Positions 14,501 through 21,766 of a DNA stretch of 32,664 nt are shown in pieces. The notes under the pieces were generated by a model that was not told the origin of the DNA, did no database searches, and was given only the letters and a program-made list of their open reading frames with translations. This DNA is from Gammaproteobacteria bacterium (GTDB taxonomy: Bacteria > Gemmatimonadota > Gemmatimonadetes > Longimicrobiales > Gaopeijiaceae): contig VXNP01000048.1 of assembly GCA_009840525.1 (NCBI GenBank), positions 1 through 32,664 on the forward strand, given 5' to 3'. How positions within the stretch are numbered: position 1 is the stretch's first letter; the number at the start of each line of letters is the position of its first letter. Both the position numbers and the translations under genes were made by a program.

Positions 14501-14894
14501 ACTGCCGGTTCTGCGGCTCCCCGGTCCCGACCCAGACCAGGTTGGGGTTCGACTGGTCGAGCGTGACGGCTCCGATGGAGCTCGTGGGCTGATCGTCGAA
14601 GAGCGGCGTCCACGAGGTGCCGTGGTTCTCGGTCTTCCACACGCCTCCCGTGCCGGTGCCGACGTAGAAGATCTGCGGCTTCGACTCCACCACCGCGATG
14701 TCCGCGATGCGCCCGCCCATGAGCGCGGGCCCTAGCTCGCGATACTCGAGATGCGAGATGGCCGTCTCGAGCGCGGACTGAGCATGCGCGTGCCCGGCGA
14801 CGAGCAGGGCGGCTCCCGCGATCATGGCGCTGGTGAGCGGGTAGGAGAGAAGGCCGCGTCGGCTTCTCGTGGTTGAGCTGCGCTGGGTCTTCAT
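11553..14894 (-). CDS. Secreted Asp-box (BNR/sortilin-like) beta-propeller protein
   Basis: 1113 aa from the ATG at 14894; a longer frame to 14996 runs into the promoter region of the P450 gene. A signal peptide ends near AGHAHAQ (residue 39). At least nine Asp-box motifs SxDxGxTW are readable, including SVDGGRTW, TQDGGESW, TLDGGDTW, SLDRGNTW, SRDDGATW, SEDYGQNW and SVDRGGEW. They suggest two beta-propellers, as in sortilin/VPS10 and BNR-glycosidase-like proteins. Residues about 830-870 form a Gly/Asp-rich acidic low-complexity stretch. A FlgD-like Ig fold may follow (TLEAPSEPGINEVVWDW), then a helical end. Catalytic activity cannot be shown. Divergent from the P450, with 57 bp between starts. 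Confidence 0.85.
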   Translation of the reverse strand: MKTQRSSTTRSRRGLLSYPLTSAMIAGAALLVAGHAHAQSALETAISHLEYRELGPALMGGRIADIAVVESKPQIFYVGTGTGGVWKTENHGTSWTPLFDDQPTSSIGAVTLDQSNPNLVWVGTGEPQNRQSSGWGNGVYKSVDGGRTWQHMGLEGSKHVGRILIHPRNPDVVYVAAVGDLWGPNEERGVFRTQDGGESWEKVLYIDEDTGAIDMAMDPSDPNTVFAGMYQRRRTGWGFNGGGPGSGLYRTLDGGDTWTELTEGLPDGDKGRIGVDVFRGDGNIVYALIEAEPRSPGQGFGGGGGPSRSGLFRSLDRGNTWEKMSDTNPRPMYYSHVRIDPTNVDRIYVLGSPLMVSDDGGRTFRSDGATQVHVDHHDLWINPADPDHLILGSDGGVSASWDGTGHWRMFDNLPLGQFYAIGHDMRDPYFVCGGLQDNDAWCGPSNTRSFHGIRHEDWYEVAYGDGFFAIVDPTDSTIVYAESQHGNMNRYDLNTGEKIPMRPITGPRENGDTAKTYRYNWNSPLQLSPHDPATVYLGANFLMRSRDYGMSWEEVGGVDLTKQIDREELEIMGVLGSEPQMSVNDGISTYGNITSFAESELAPGLLYVGTDDGNLQVSRDDGATWTNVADRIPGLPERTYVSRVEPSHHVEGRVYASFDGHRNSDYAAYVYVSEDYGQNWSRITNGLPDGWSVNVVTEHHRAPNLLFAGNETGVFVSVDRGGEWVQLKNNLPTVPVDDILVHPRDNDLLVGTHGRSFYILADVTPLENLSETMLAEAGRVFPEARPTIMWAERGDWPFQGATYSAPNPPRGSLIRYYLRDEWEAPMAAEDDEEGGNGNGNGSGDGDSGQDADDGGDGAGRSDADSGQASDDDEEAAFALTITDAQGNHVRTLEAPSEPGINEVVWDWRFDAPYEADGQQGGGGGGFFGGGTPQGPVALPGVYTVSMDVGGEMFSSTIEVQADPRRPMTMADRAARQDALMSLHRLAVPIHKATQAISRLEGQLDDAEELIDGADDPPEGIEEELAAIREALEEIEDDVSEARQNAGVARAIQQSSTHPTEDHMWQVDHAWEVMGETVPELNALIETRVPALNAQLYAAGVRPDAGDAVEMPGR

Positions 14895-14951
14895 GACTGG
14901 CTTCCGGCTACTGGAAAAGGCGGCAGACGACAGGGAGAGGGAAGTTACGGA

Positions 14952-16217
14952 ATGGTGCCTCGGAACGCGATTGCACGGGCCGTCTGGGTGGCCCATCTGT
15001 ACATCCGGCTGGCCGGGGAGTGGCTGCGAACCGGGGTCGCCTACCGGCCGCTCTCACCGCGCTTCGTCGCCGATCCCTACCCGCTGTACCGCCAGTTACG
15101 CGACCGCGACCCGATTCACCGCAGCATCTTCGCCGATCAGGTCGTGGTGTCCCGCTACGCCGACATCGACCGCATCCTCCGGGATCACAGGAACTTCGGC
15201 AACGACTTCAGCAAGGTGACCTCCTCGGAGGGCTCCATTGCGACACGGAAGAAGCTCACGCCGAGCATGCTGGCGCAGGACCCGCCCGACCACACCCGCC
15301 TGCGGGCGCTCGTCAACCGCGCCTTCACGCCCCGTCAGGTGGCAAGGATGGAGGATTACATCCGCGCCACCGCGCACACACTCCTCGACAAGATCGGAGA
15401 CGCCCGCGAATTCGACCTCATGAAGGCCTTCGCGGTGCCGCTTCCCACCATCGTGATCGCGAGGATGATCGGCGTTCCGGAGCGCGACCTCGAGCGCTTC
15501 AAGGTCTGGTCCGACGATCTGGCGCGCGCTCTCGAACCGTTCCTTTCTCCGGAAGAGGAAGAGAAGGTGTACCGTGCTGCCCGGCAGTTCGCGGAATACT
15601 TCACCGCCATCATCGAGCAGCGCCGCCGCGAGCCCCGCGACGATCTCGTCTCGCGGCTGGTCGAGGCCGAGGACGCAGGCGACAAGCTGACCGCCAAGGA
15701 AACCAGGGTGATGCTGCGCCTTCTGCTAACGGCCGGCAACGAGACCACCACGAACCTCATCGGGAACGGAGTCCGGGCCCTCCTTCGGCACCCCGATCAG
15801 CTCGCCCTGCTGCGGGAGCGGCCCCAACTGATCCCTTCGGCGGTGGAAGAACTCCTGCGCTACGATCCGCCGGTCCAACTGGACATGCGCGTAGCACTCC
15901 GGGACATGGAACTCGGGGGTCTGGCCGTCAGCGAAGGTACCATGATCACGCTCCTCATCGGATCCGCCAATCACGATCCCGAACGGTTCCCCGAGCCCGA
16001 AGTGCTGGACATCACGAGGTCGGATCACCCGAACATCTCGTTCGGGCGCGGCATCCACCACTGCCTCGGCGCGCCCCTCGCCCGCCTGGAGGGACGGGTC
16101 GCGCTGGAGGTGCTGCTGGAGAGATTCCCCCGGCTCGGCTTCGGCACGCGTCCGCCGAAGTATCGGCCAAGCATCGTCCTGAGGGGGCTGGAGCACCTCG
16201 ACGTGCGGGTGGGCTGA
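14952..16217 (+). CDS. Cytochrome P450 (bacterial, soluble class)
   Basis: 421 aa. Heme monooxygenase that needs separate ferredoxin partners. The heme-binding loop FGRGIHHCLGAPLAR has the axial Cys371. The I-helix has AGNETTTN with acid-alcohol pair E264-T265 for oxygen activation, and ELLR (E300, R303) is the K-helix ExxR. The PPDHTRLRALVNRAFTPR segment is the C-helix of bacterial class I enzymes (for example the CYP107/109 style). There is no membrane anchor, though the first 20 residues are mildly hydrophobic. GGGAGAGGGAAG precedes the ATG. No ferredoxin or ferredoxin reductase gene is near. Its substrate is unknown. Confidence 0.95.
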   Translation: MVPRNAIARAVWVAHLYIRLAGEWLRTGVAYRPLSPRFVADPYPLYRQLRDRDPIHRSIFADQVVVSRYADIDRILRDHRNFGNDFSKVTSSEGSIATRKKLTPSMLAQDPPDHTRLRALVNRAFTPRQVARMEDYIRATAHTLLDKIGDAREFDLMKAFAVPLPTIVIARMIGVPERDLERFKVWSDDLARALEPFLSPEEEEKVYRAARQFAEYFTAIIEQRRREPRDDLVSRLVEAEDAGDKLTAKETRVMLRLLLTAGNETTTNLIGNGVRALLRHPDQLALLRERPQLIPSAVEELLRYDPPVQLDMRVALRDMELGGLAVSEGTMITLLIGSANHDPERFPEPEVLDITRSDHPNISFGRGIHHCLGAPLARLEGRVALEVLLERFPRLGFGTRPPKYRPSIVLRGLEHLDVRVG

Positions 16218-16370
16218 GCGGGCCAGGTTCATCCGCGGAAGCGGCTGGAACCCGATTTGAGCGAGACCCCCGGTCACGACTCCGGCAACGGCGGGTTGGC
16301 GAGACAGGCTGCGGATTGGACGAGATCAGCTGGGGGCTTGAGTATCGTCTGTCTGACCCCTCTGTGGCGT

Positions 16371-16392
16371 GTTGCAAAACACAAAATGCAAC
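16371..16392. promoter_or_regulatory. Palindromic operator 1 upstream of the XRE/ImmA-like gene
   Basis: A 22-bp inverted repeat: GTTGCA, a ten-base spacer, TGCAAC. The second copy follows after five bases. The position between the P450 stop and the regulator start suggests binding by the XRE protein. Confidence 0.6.
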
Positions 16393-16397
16393 AATAT

Positions 16398-16419
16398 GTT
16401 GCCTTTTCGATTTGGCAAC
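16398..16419. promoter_or_regulatory. Palindromic operator 2 upstream of the XRE/ImmA-like gene
   Basis: A 22-bp inverted repeat: GTTGCC, a ten-base spacer, GGCAAC. It has the same outer GTTGC/GCAAC arms and spacing as operator 1. The centres are 27 bp apart, allowing cooperative binding of two dimers. Confidence 0.6.
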
Positions 16420-16583
16420 ACTCTGCAGACGGGCCCGCTGCACAAGAGAAAGCAGCACGGCACCGGCGGCGGATCGGCTGCTTCGGACCCGGCTACAACC
16501 AGTCCTGGCTTGGCTACAGCCAGCCGGCGGCCAACGGGTCCGGGTTGCCCAACATTCCCCGTTCTCCAGGCCCAAGCATCCGA

Positions 16584-17822
16584 ATGCGACCAACTGTCCG
16601 GATTCCCCGCCTGACCTCCCGGATTGCCGCCCGTCTGAGGGCGGCCCGCAAACGAGCCGGGCTGACGCAGTATCAACTGGCGGGAGACCTGGGGCTCAAC
16701 CATCGCCAGGACGTCACCCGCATCGAAGATGGGCAACGCTCCCTCACCGCACAGCAGCTCATCCTGGCGATGGACCTTCTCGGCGTCGATCTGGACTACT
16801 TCACCGACCCGTTCCGCCTGGAGGGTGAAGGGGAATTCACGTTCCGGACGGGTCCGGAGGTGGCGAGCGCGGCCGTCGACGAATTCGAGCGCAGAGCAGG
16901 GGGATGGATCGCGATGTACCGGGAGTTGTCCCGGGAGCTGGGACGCGAGCCTCGATGGCTTGAACTGAAGCTCTCGCTGACGCGCCACTCCTCCTTCAGT
17001 GACGCGCGGGACGCGGGTGCGGCGTTCTCCGAGCGCATGGAACTCGGAGATTGCCCAGCGGCGGCGCTACGGTCGGTGCTGGAAGACCGTCTGGGGATTC
17101 TGGTGCTCGAGGTGGATGCCCCACCCGGAATCGCGAGTGCCGCTGTCCGCGCTCAAGGAATCAAGTGCGTGCTCGTCAACCACCATGAGCCCGAGGGGCA
17201 TCGGAACTACGGCATGGCGCACGGACTGTTCCGCCTCTTGACCTGGGATGCAATCCCGCCCGCCCGAGTGGAATCCGTTCGCCTGCCGCGCCGCGGGAAG
17301 CGATGGCTGGTTGCGCGAGTAGCCGAGAGCTTTGCCACCGCGCTGCTGATGCCCTGGCCCGTTCTGCGGCGGCAGTTGGGATTCGAGCGGGCGCGGGAAG
17401 GCGTCGTGAGCCCGGGAGAGCCGATGCGCATGACCGCAGAGGACATGATCGCACAGGACAGGGGTGAGCGGGAGTGGAGTCGCGTGACGCGATCGCGCGA
17501 TCTCCCCGCTCGTTTGATCGAGGGTGCCGCGCAACTCCGGGTCCCGGTGGAGGTGTACGTGCGCCGCCTCCGCCGCCTCTACCTGCTGTCCCGAGAGCAA
17601 GTCGACGCGCTCGCTGACCGGCTTCCGATCGCGAGTGGTGCGGCGCCGGACAGGGAAGCGGCGATTCCTACGTTCAGTGCGGAATTCGTCCGGTGTGTCG
17701 CCGATGCCCTCGACGCGGGGAATCTCTCCGTGAGGCGAGCCGCCTCCGTGCTGGATCTATCGCTTCCGGAACTGGCATCGCTGCTCACGCGCTACGGTCA
17801 CGAGGCCGATTTCGAGCCGTAG
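16584..17822 (+). CDS. XRE-type regulator with degenerate ImmA/IrrE-like domain
   Basis: 412 aa from the ATG at 16584. The frame is open from 16257, but that part covers the two operators, so it is unlikely to be coding; no strong ribosome-binding site is seen. Residues 15-68 are an XRE helix-turn-helix (RKRAGLTQYQLAGDLGLN, then VTRIEDGQRSLT). Residues about 100-280 resemble ImmA/IrrE metallopeptidases (LGILVLEVD, IKCVLVNHHE, NYGMAHGLFRLLTWD). The expected zinc motif HELFH reads H213-G-L-F-R217, so both the glutamate and the second histidine are lost. The C-terminal part has two predicted helical repeats (VEVYVRRLRRLYLLS; VRRAASVLDLSLPELA). It probably represses its own promoter; the role of the dead protease is unknown. 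Confidence 0.8.
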   Translation: MRPTVRIPRLTSRIAARLRAARKRAGLTQYQLAGDLGLNHRQDVTRIEDGQRSLTAQQLILAMDLLGVDLDYFTDPFRLEGEGEFTFRTGPEVASAAVDEFERRAGGWIAMYRELSRELGREPRWLELKLSLTRHSSFSDARDAGAAFSERMELGDCPAAALRSVLEDRLGILVLEVDAPPGIASAAVRAQGIKCVLVNHHEPEGHRNYGMAHGLFRLLTWDAIPPARVESVRLPRRGKRWLVARVAESFATALLMPWPVLRRQLGFERAREGVVSPGEPMRMTAEDMIAQDRGEREWSRVTRSRDLPARLIEGAAQLRVPVEVYVRRLRRLYLLSREQVDALADRLPIASGAAPDREAAIPTFSAEFVRCVADALDAGNLSVRRAASVLDLSLPELASLLTRYGHEADFEP

Positions 17823-17874
17823 AATCATCCTGCGACCGGGGAAGGCTCTCGGCGTGCGGGCGGGTTAGACGCGG

Positions 17875-19791
17875 TCAGGAGATCGGCTTCATCGGCAGGA
17901 CGATGGCGGACCGGTAGGTCGCGCTCCGCTGAACTGAGAGCACCGGCACGCTTCCGTCCCGCGGATAGCGCAGGAAGGTGTCGGCGTCCGCGCCCGCGAT
18001 GGCGACGCGGATCCGGTGGCCTTCCCGAATCAACACGGATGTGGCCCAGAGGTCGAAGCTGATTTCGGCGACGTCGCCGGGCACGAGCGGCATCGCGTCG
18101 GCGCGCAGCTCGGAGCGGTGTGGACCGTACTTGCGGTAGAGCGGCGGATCGTCGGTGACCACGCGCATCACGGCGCGCAGCTGCCCTTCGGTGATGTAGC
18201 GCACCGTGCCGTCCGGAGCGACATCCTCCAGGTACACGATGAACGCGCCGTCGGACTCGGTCGAGGCGACGTGCAGGGTGACGACCGGGTGGCCCGTGAT
18301 CTCCGTGTCGGCCTCCATCGGGGCGCTGGTGTAGGTGAGCAGCTTCGCATCCTCCTCCCGCCGGTCCCCGTATACCACGTCGCCGCCCCCGCCATTGGTG
18401 TACCAGCGGTTGCGCGTGCCCGTTGTGGCCGTGAAGTCGACGGTGTAGGCGTCCTCGGCGTCGGCGACGGACGGGGCCTCGCGGGTCAGCATCCCCTCCG
18501 CGCTGAAGTACCAGGTGACATCCTCGAACCCCTCGGGCGGCCAGATTTCGGTACGGGTCCACCGGTCCGCGCCGAGCGTGTAGTAGTTGATCTCCGTGGG
18601 CGTCTGTTCGGACCTGCCATCCTTCAGGTGCGCGTCGAAGAATGCGACGAGCTCGGTGAACCGCGCGGCCGCGTCGGGGGCGACCGGGGCGTCGTCCGGC
18701 CGGAAGGGATCGGCGTCGTTGCGCGCCCCGTGGTCCCACGGCCCGATGAAGACGTGCTGGGCGTTGGAGATGGTGTTGTAGCGGCCCAGCGTGCCGTTCA
18801 CGGTGCCGGCGTCCTGCCAGCCGGCCCGAATGAACATCGCCGCGCCCGACTCCTCGATCTGCGGGAGGTGGCCGGATGGGCTCCGCCGGTGCCCGACGTT
18901 GGTCTCGTCGTAACGGCCGAACGGATCGTCGCGGAATTCGTACTCCAGCGCGGCGCCGAAGGGCACCGTGTTGGCCTCGTGTTCGGCCACCGCCGCCGCG
19001 AGGAGAGCGCCGTCCAGGTCCGCGTCCACCGGTTTGACGCCTGTCACCTGGTTGCGGCGCAGTTCATCGCACTCGGGACCGTCCACGCCCGAGAGCCCGC
19101 AGATGTCGTTCAGGTCCTGCATGCGCGTACGGTTCGACCAGCTCTCCAGGAAACCGACGGTGAGCACCCCGCCCGGGAAGACCAGGTGGCCGAAGTTGTC
19201 GAAGTCGTTGAAGAGCGGCGCCACCGCCTTCACAGCCGGGTGCCGGTTGACCGCGAGCATCTCCGCGGTATTGCCCGCGTACGACACCCCATAGGCACCG
19301 ACCCGTCCGTTCGACCAGGGCTGCGCCACGATCCAGTCGACGACCTCCCCGTAGTCGCGCACTTCGTCCTCGGCGAGCTCGAAGCGCCGGATGCCGAAGG
19401 AGGCCCCGCTCCCGCGCGCGTCGATGAGAACCAGCGCGTACCCTGCCCCGTTCCAGCGCTCGGCCTCGTCGAAGTTGGACGCTCGCTCGAGCGGGACATC
19501 GACCAGCTCGCGCGCCCGCCAGTAGCGGGTGGCCCGCACCATCGTCGGCAGGCGCGCGCCCGGCTCGATCCCTTCCGGAAGCCAGATATCGACCGCGATC
19601 CGCACGTCGTCGCGCATGGGGATGTGGAGCGCCTGGTTGCGCTCGAGGGTGCTGGCGGGGCCGGCTTCCCCCGCCCCGCTCGGAGGGGCGTCGCCGCAGG
19701 ACGCGGTGAGTGTGAGGACGGCCAGGCCGAGCATCGAAGAAGCTGCGGTCCGTGCTGGAGAGGCTGCGGTTGGATCGTCTCGTCGTTTCAT
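17875..19791 (-). CDS. CocE/NonD-family serine hydrolase, lipoprotein
   Basis: 638 aa. The signal ends in LTASC (lipobox Cys32), so it is exported and lipid-anchored. The alpha/beta-hydrolase domain has nucleophile S170 in GAYGVSYAG, with catalytic D327 (GWQDAG) and H354 (GPWDHG), the pattern of X-Pro dipeptidyl-peptidase and cocaine-esterase-like enzymes. The C-terminal third is a jelly-roll domain (VTLHVASTESDGAFIVYLED). Such enzymes hydrolyse esters or amides; the substrate cannot be predicted. GGGAG precedes the ATG. The gene is convergent with the regulator gene and divergent from the permease gene. Confidence 0.92.
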   Translation of the reverse strand: MKRRDDPTAASPARTAASSMLGLAVLTLTASCGDAPPSGAGEAGPASTLERNQALHIPMRDDVRIAVDIWLPEGIEPGARLPTMVRATRYWRARELVDVPLERASNFDEAERWNGAGYALVLIDARGSGASFGIRRFELAEDEVRDYGEVVDWIVAQPWSNGRVGAYGVSYAGNTAEMLAVNRHPAVKAVAPLFNDFDNFGHLVFPGGVLTVGFLESWSNRTRMQDLNDICGLSGVDGPECDELRRNQVTGVKPVDADLDGALLAAAVAEHEANTVPFGAALEYEFRDDPFGRYDETNVGHRRSPSGHLPQIEESGAAMFIRAGWQDAGTVNGTLGRYNTISNAQHVFIGPWDHGARNDADPFRPDDAPVAPDAAARFTELVAFFDAHLKDGRSEQTPTEINYYTLGADRWTRTEIWPPEGFEDVTWYFSAEGMLTREAPSVADAEDAYTVDFTATTGTRNRWYTNGGGGDVVYGDRREEDAKLLTYTSAPMEADTEITGHPVVTLHVASTESDGAFIVYLEDVAPDGTVRYITEGQLRAVMRVVTDDPPLYRKYGPHRSELRADAMPLVPGDVAEISFDLWATSVLIREGHRIRVAIAGADADTFLRYPRDGSVPVLSVQRSATYRSAIVLPMKPIS

Positions 19792-19982
19792 GAGGCACTC
19801 CCGAATTCCGGCATGATGCTAAGCGGTAGCACATCGCCTTGAGTCCGGGCAATGCCCCGCCTTGCCATCCCCGCGCCCGCGCCCCGATTATGCCCCCCGT
19901 CTATCCTCCCCGTCGTGACCCTGCGGCGCGCCGCTTGCGACGTTCCCTGCACCGGTCCCCCAAACCCTGAGCGCAACCCACC

Positions 19983-21728
19983 ATGGCTCCCTCCCCTACG
20001 CGGCAGGACCTTCGCTATCAGGCTGACGAAACTCCCGGCTGGGGCGTGTCCTTCGGGCTCGGGTTCCAGTACATCCTGCTCAACATCGCGGGCATCGTCA
20101 TCACGGTGGCGATCGTGGTGCGGGCCGGGGGCGGGAGCGAGACCTATCTGACCTGGGCGGCGTTCGCGGCGCTGATCGTGTGCGGCATCTCGACGATGAT
20201 TCAGGCGCGACCGCTGGGCAGGATCGGGGCGGGATATGTCCTGCTGATGGGCACCTCGGGCGTTTTCATAGCGGTTTCGGTCGCGGCGCTGCAACTGGGC
20301 GGGCCCGCGCTGCTGGCCACCCTGATCGTGGCCTCGTCGCTCTTCCAGTTCCTGATCTCGTCGCGCCTGCCGCTGCTGCGGCGCTTCATTACGCCGACGG
20401 TGGCGGGCACGGTGATCATGCTGATCGCGGTCACGGTCATGCCCATCGGCTTCGACCTGCTCTTCGTGGCGCCGGAGGCGGCTGCGCCGGCCGCCGCTCC
20501 CCTGACTGCCCTGACGACCATCGTGATCACTGTCGTCATCATCCTCCGCGCCAGGGGAGCCCTCCGCCTCTGGGGGTCGGTCATCGGGGCGGTGGGCGGC
20601 TGCCTGGTGGCCGCGGGGTTCGGCACCTACAACATGGAAATCGTGGGAGAGGCGCTCTGGTTCGGGGTACCGGCGGCGGGCTGGCCCGGCTTCGACCTGA
20701 GCCTGAGCGCCGGTTTCTGGGCCATGCTTCCGGCGTTCATCTTCGTCACGCTGGTCGGCGCCATCGAGACCATCGGCGACGGCATGGCGATCCAGCGGGT
20801 TTCGTGGCGCGAGCGGCGGGCGACCGACTTCCGCGCGGTGCAGGGTGCGGTGGCGGCCGACGGGGTGGGCAACCTCCTGTCGGGTCTTCTGGCCACGGTT
20901 CCCAACACCACCTACTCGAACAGCGTCTCGATCGTCGACATCACCGGCATCGCCGCGCGCCGGGTGGGGATGTGCATCGGGCTCATCTTCATCGCCCTGG
21001 CGTTCTTCCCCAAGGCCACGGCGGTGCTGCTCGCCATCCCGGACCCGGTGGTGGGCGCGTACATCATCGTCCTCATCGCCATCCTTTTCGTGCTGGGCGT
21101 CGAGATGGTCACGCAGGAGGGCATCGACTACCGCAAGGCCACCATCATCGGCGTCTCGTTCTGGATCGGGTCCGGTTTCCAGAGCGGCGGCATCCCGGCC
21201 GAGTACTTCGGCTGGGCGGGTTCGCTACTGGAGAACGGGATGACCTCGGGCGGGCTGACCGCGATCCTGCTCTCGGTCTTCATGGAGCTGACCGGGCCGC
21301 CGCGCCGGCGCATGCAAACGAGCCTCGATGTCGAGGCGCTGCCGAAGATCCAGGACTTCCTGGGACGATTCGCGTCCCGTGCCGGAATGGACGCGGAGAT
21401 CGGGCAGCGGCTGGACCTCGCCGCCGAAGAGACCCTGCTGCTCCTGGTCGAGCAGGCGAAGGACGACGACGCGCCGGGCGAGCGGCGGCTGCGCGTCACG
21501 GCCCGTGCCGACGCCGGCGGCGCCGAACTCGAGTTTCTGGCGGTGACCGGCGAGGGCAACCTCGAAGATCGCCTGGCGCTGCTCGGCGGCCTCTCGGCGG
21601 AGCTTCCGGTTGAGCGCGATGTCTCGCTCAGGCTGCTGCGCCACCTGGCCACGTCGGTGCGCCACCAGAAGTACCACGACACGGACATTGTGACAGTGCG
21701 GGTGGACCCGGTGAGGGCTAAGGCCTGA
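19983..21728 (+). CDS. NCS2-family nucleobase permease with extra C-terminal domain
   Basis: 581 aa. Inner-membrane uracil/xanthine-type symporter. Residues about 1-440 have some 12-14 membrane segments. Segments such as GIVITVAIVVRAGGG, VRAGGGSETYLTWAAFAALI, MLPAFIFVTLVGAIETIGDG and NLLSGLLATVPNTTYSNSVS match the conserved NCS2 core (in NCS2 the ETIGD and NTTYS segments help bind substrate). Family members are about 430-480 aa. The extra part from residue 444 (MQTSLDVEALPKIQDFLGRF) is soluble, with RLDLAAEETLLLLVEQA and DTDIVTVRVDP, resembling the start and end of an RsbW-like GHKL ATPase domain, although the N-box Asn is missing. The 190-bp gap before the start holds no gene. Start: ATG without a clear ribosome-binding site. 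Confidence 0.88.
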   Translation: MAPSPTRQDLRYQADETPGWGVSFGLGFQYILLNIAGIVITVAIVVRAGGGSETYLTWAAFAALIVCGISTMIQARPLGRIGAGYVLLMGTSGVFIAVSVAALQLGGPALLATLIVASSLFQFLISSRLPLLRRFITPTVAGTVIMLIAVTVMPIGFDLLFVAPEAAAPAAAPLTALTTIVITVVIILRARGALRLWGSVIGAVGGCLVAAGFGTYNMEIVGEALWFGVPAAGWPGFDLSLSAGFWAMLPAFIFVTLVGAIETIGDGMAIQRVSWRERRATDFRAVQGAVAADGVGNLLSGLLATVPNTTYSNSVSIVDITGIAARRVGMCIGLIFIALAFFPKATAVLLAIPDPVVGAYIIVLIAILFVLGVEMVTQEGIDYRKATIIGVSFWIGSGFQSGGIPAEYFGWAGSLLENGMTSGGLTAILLSVFMELTGPPRRRMQTSLDVEALPKIQDFLGRFASRAGMDAEIGQRLDLAAEETLLLLVEQAKDDDAPGERRLRVTARADAGGAELEFLAVTGEGNLEDRLALLGGLSAELPVERDVSLRLLRHLATSVRHQKYHDTDIVTVRVDPVRAKA

Positions 21729-21766
21729 CGCTGGTCCAGGACCAACACGAAACCGGAGCATCCGCC

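Noticed and set aside
12231-14735. Plus-strand frames across the Asp-box protein gene
   Set aside because: Antisense shadows with low-complexity basic or valine-rich translations; the minus-strand frame has a signal peptide and nine Asp-box motifs.
16257-16583. Longer N-terminus for the XRE/ImmA-like protein
   Set aside because: The added part would be translated through the two palindromic operators and resembles no domain.
18016-19842. 608-codon frame on the plus strand
   Set aside because: Antisense to the CocE-type hydrolase; no recognisable domain, biased composition.
20180-21613. 477-codon alternative frame inside the NCS2 permease gene
   Set aside because: Translation is an Arg/Gly/His-rich shadow; the other frame has clear membrane segments and NCS2 motifs.
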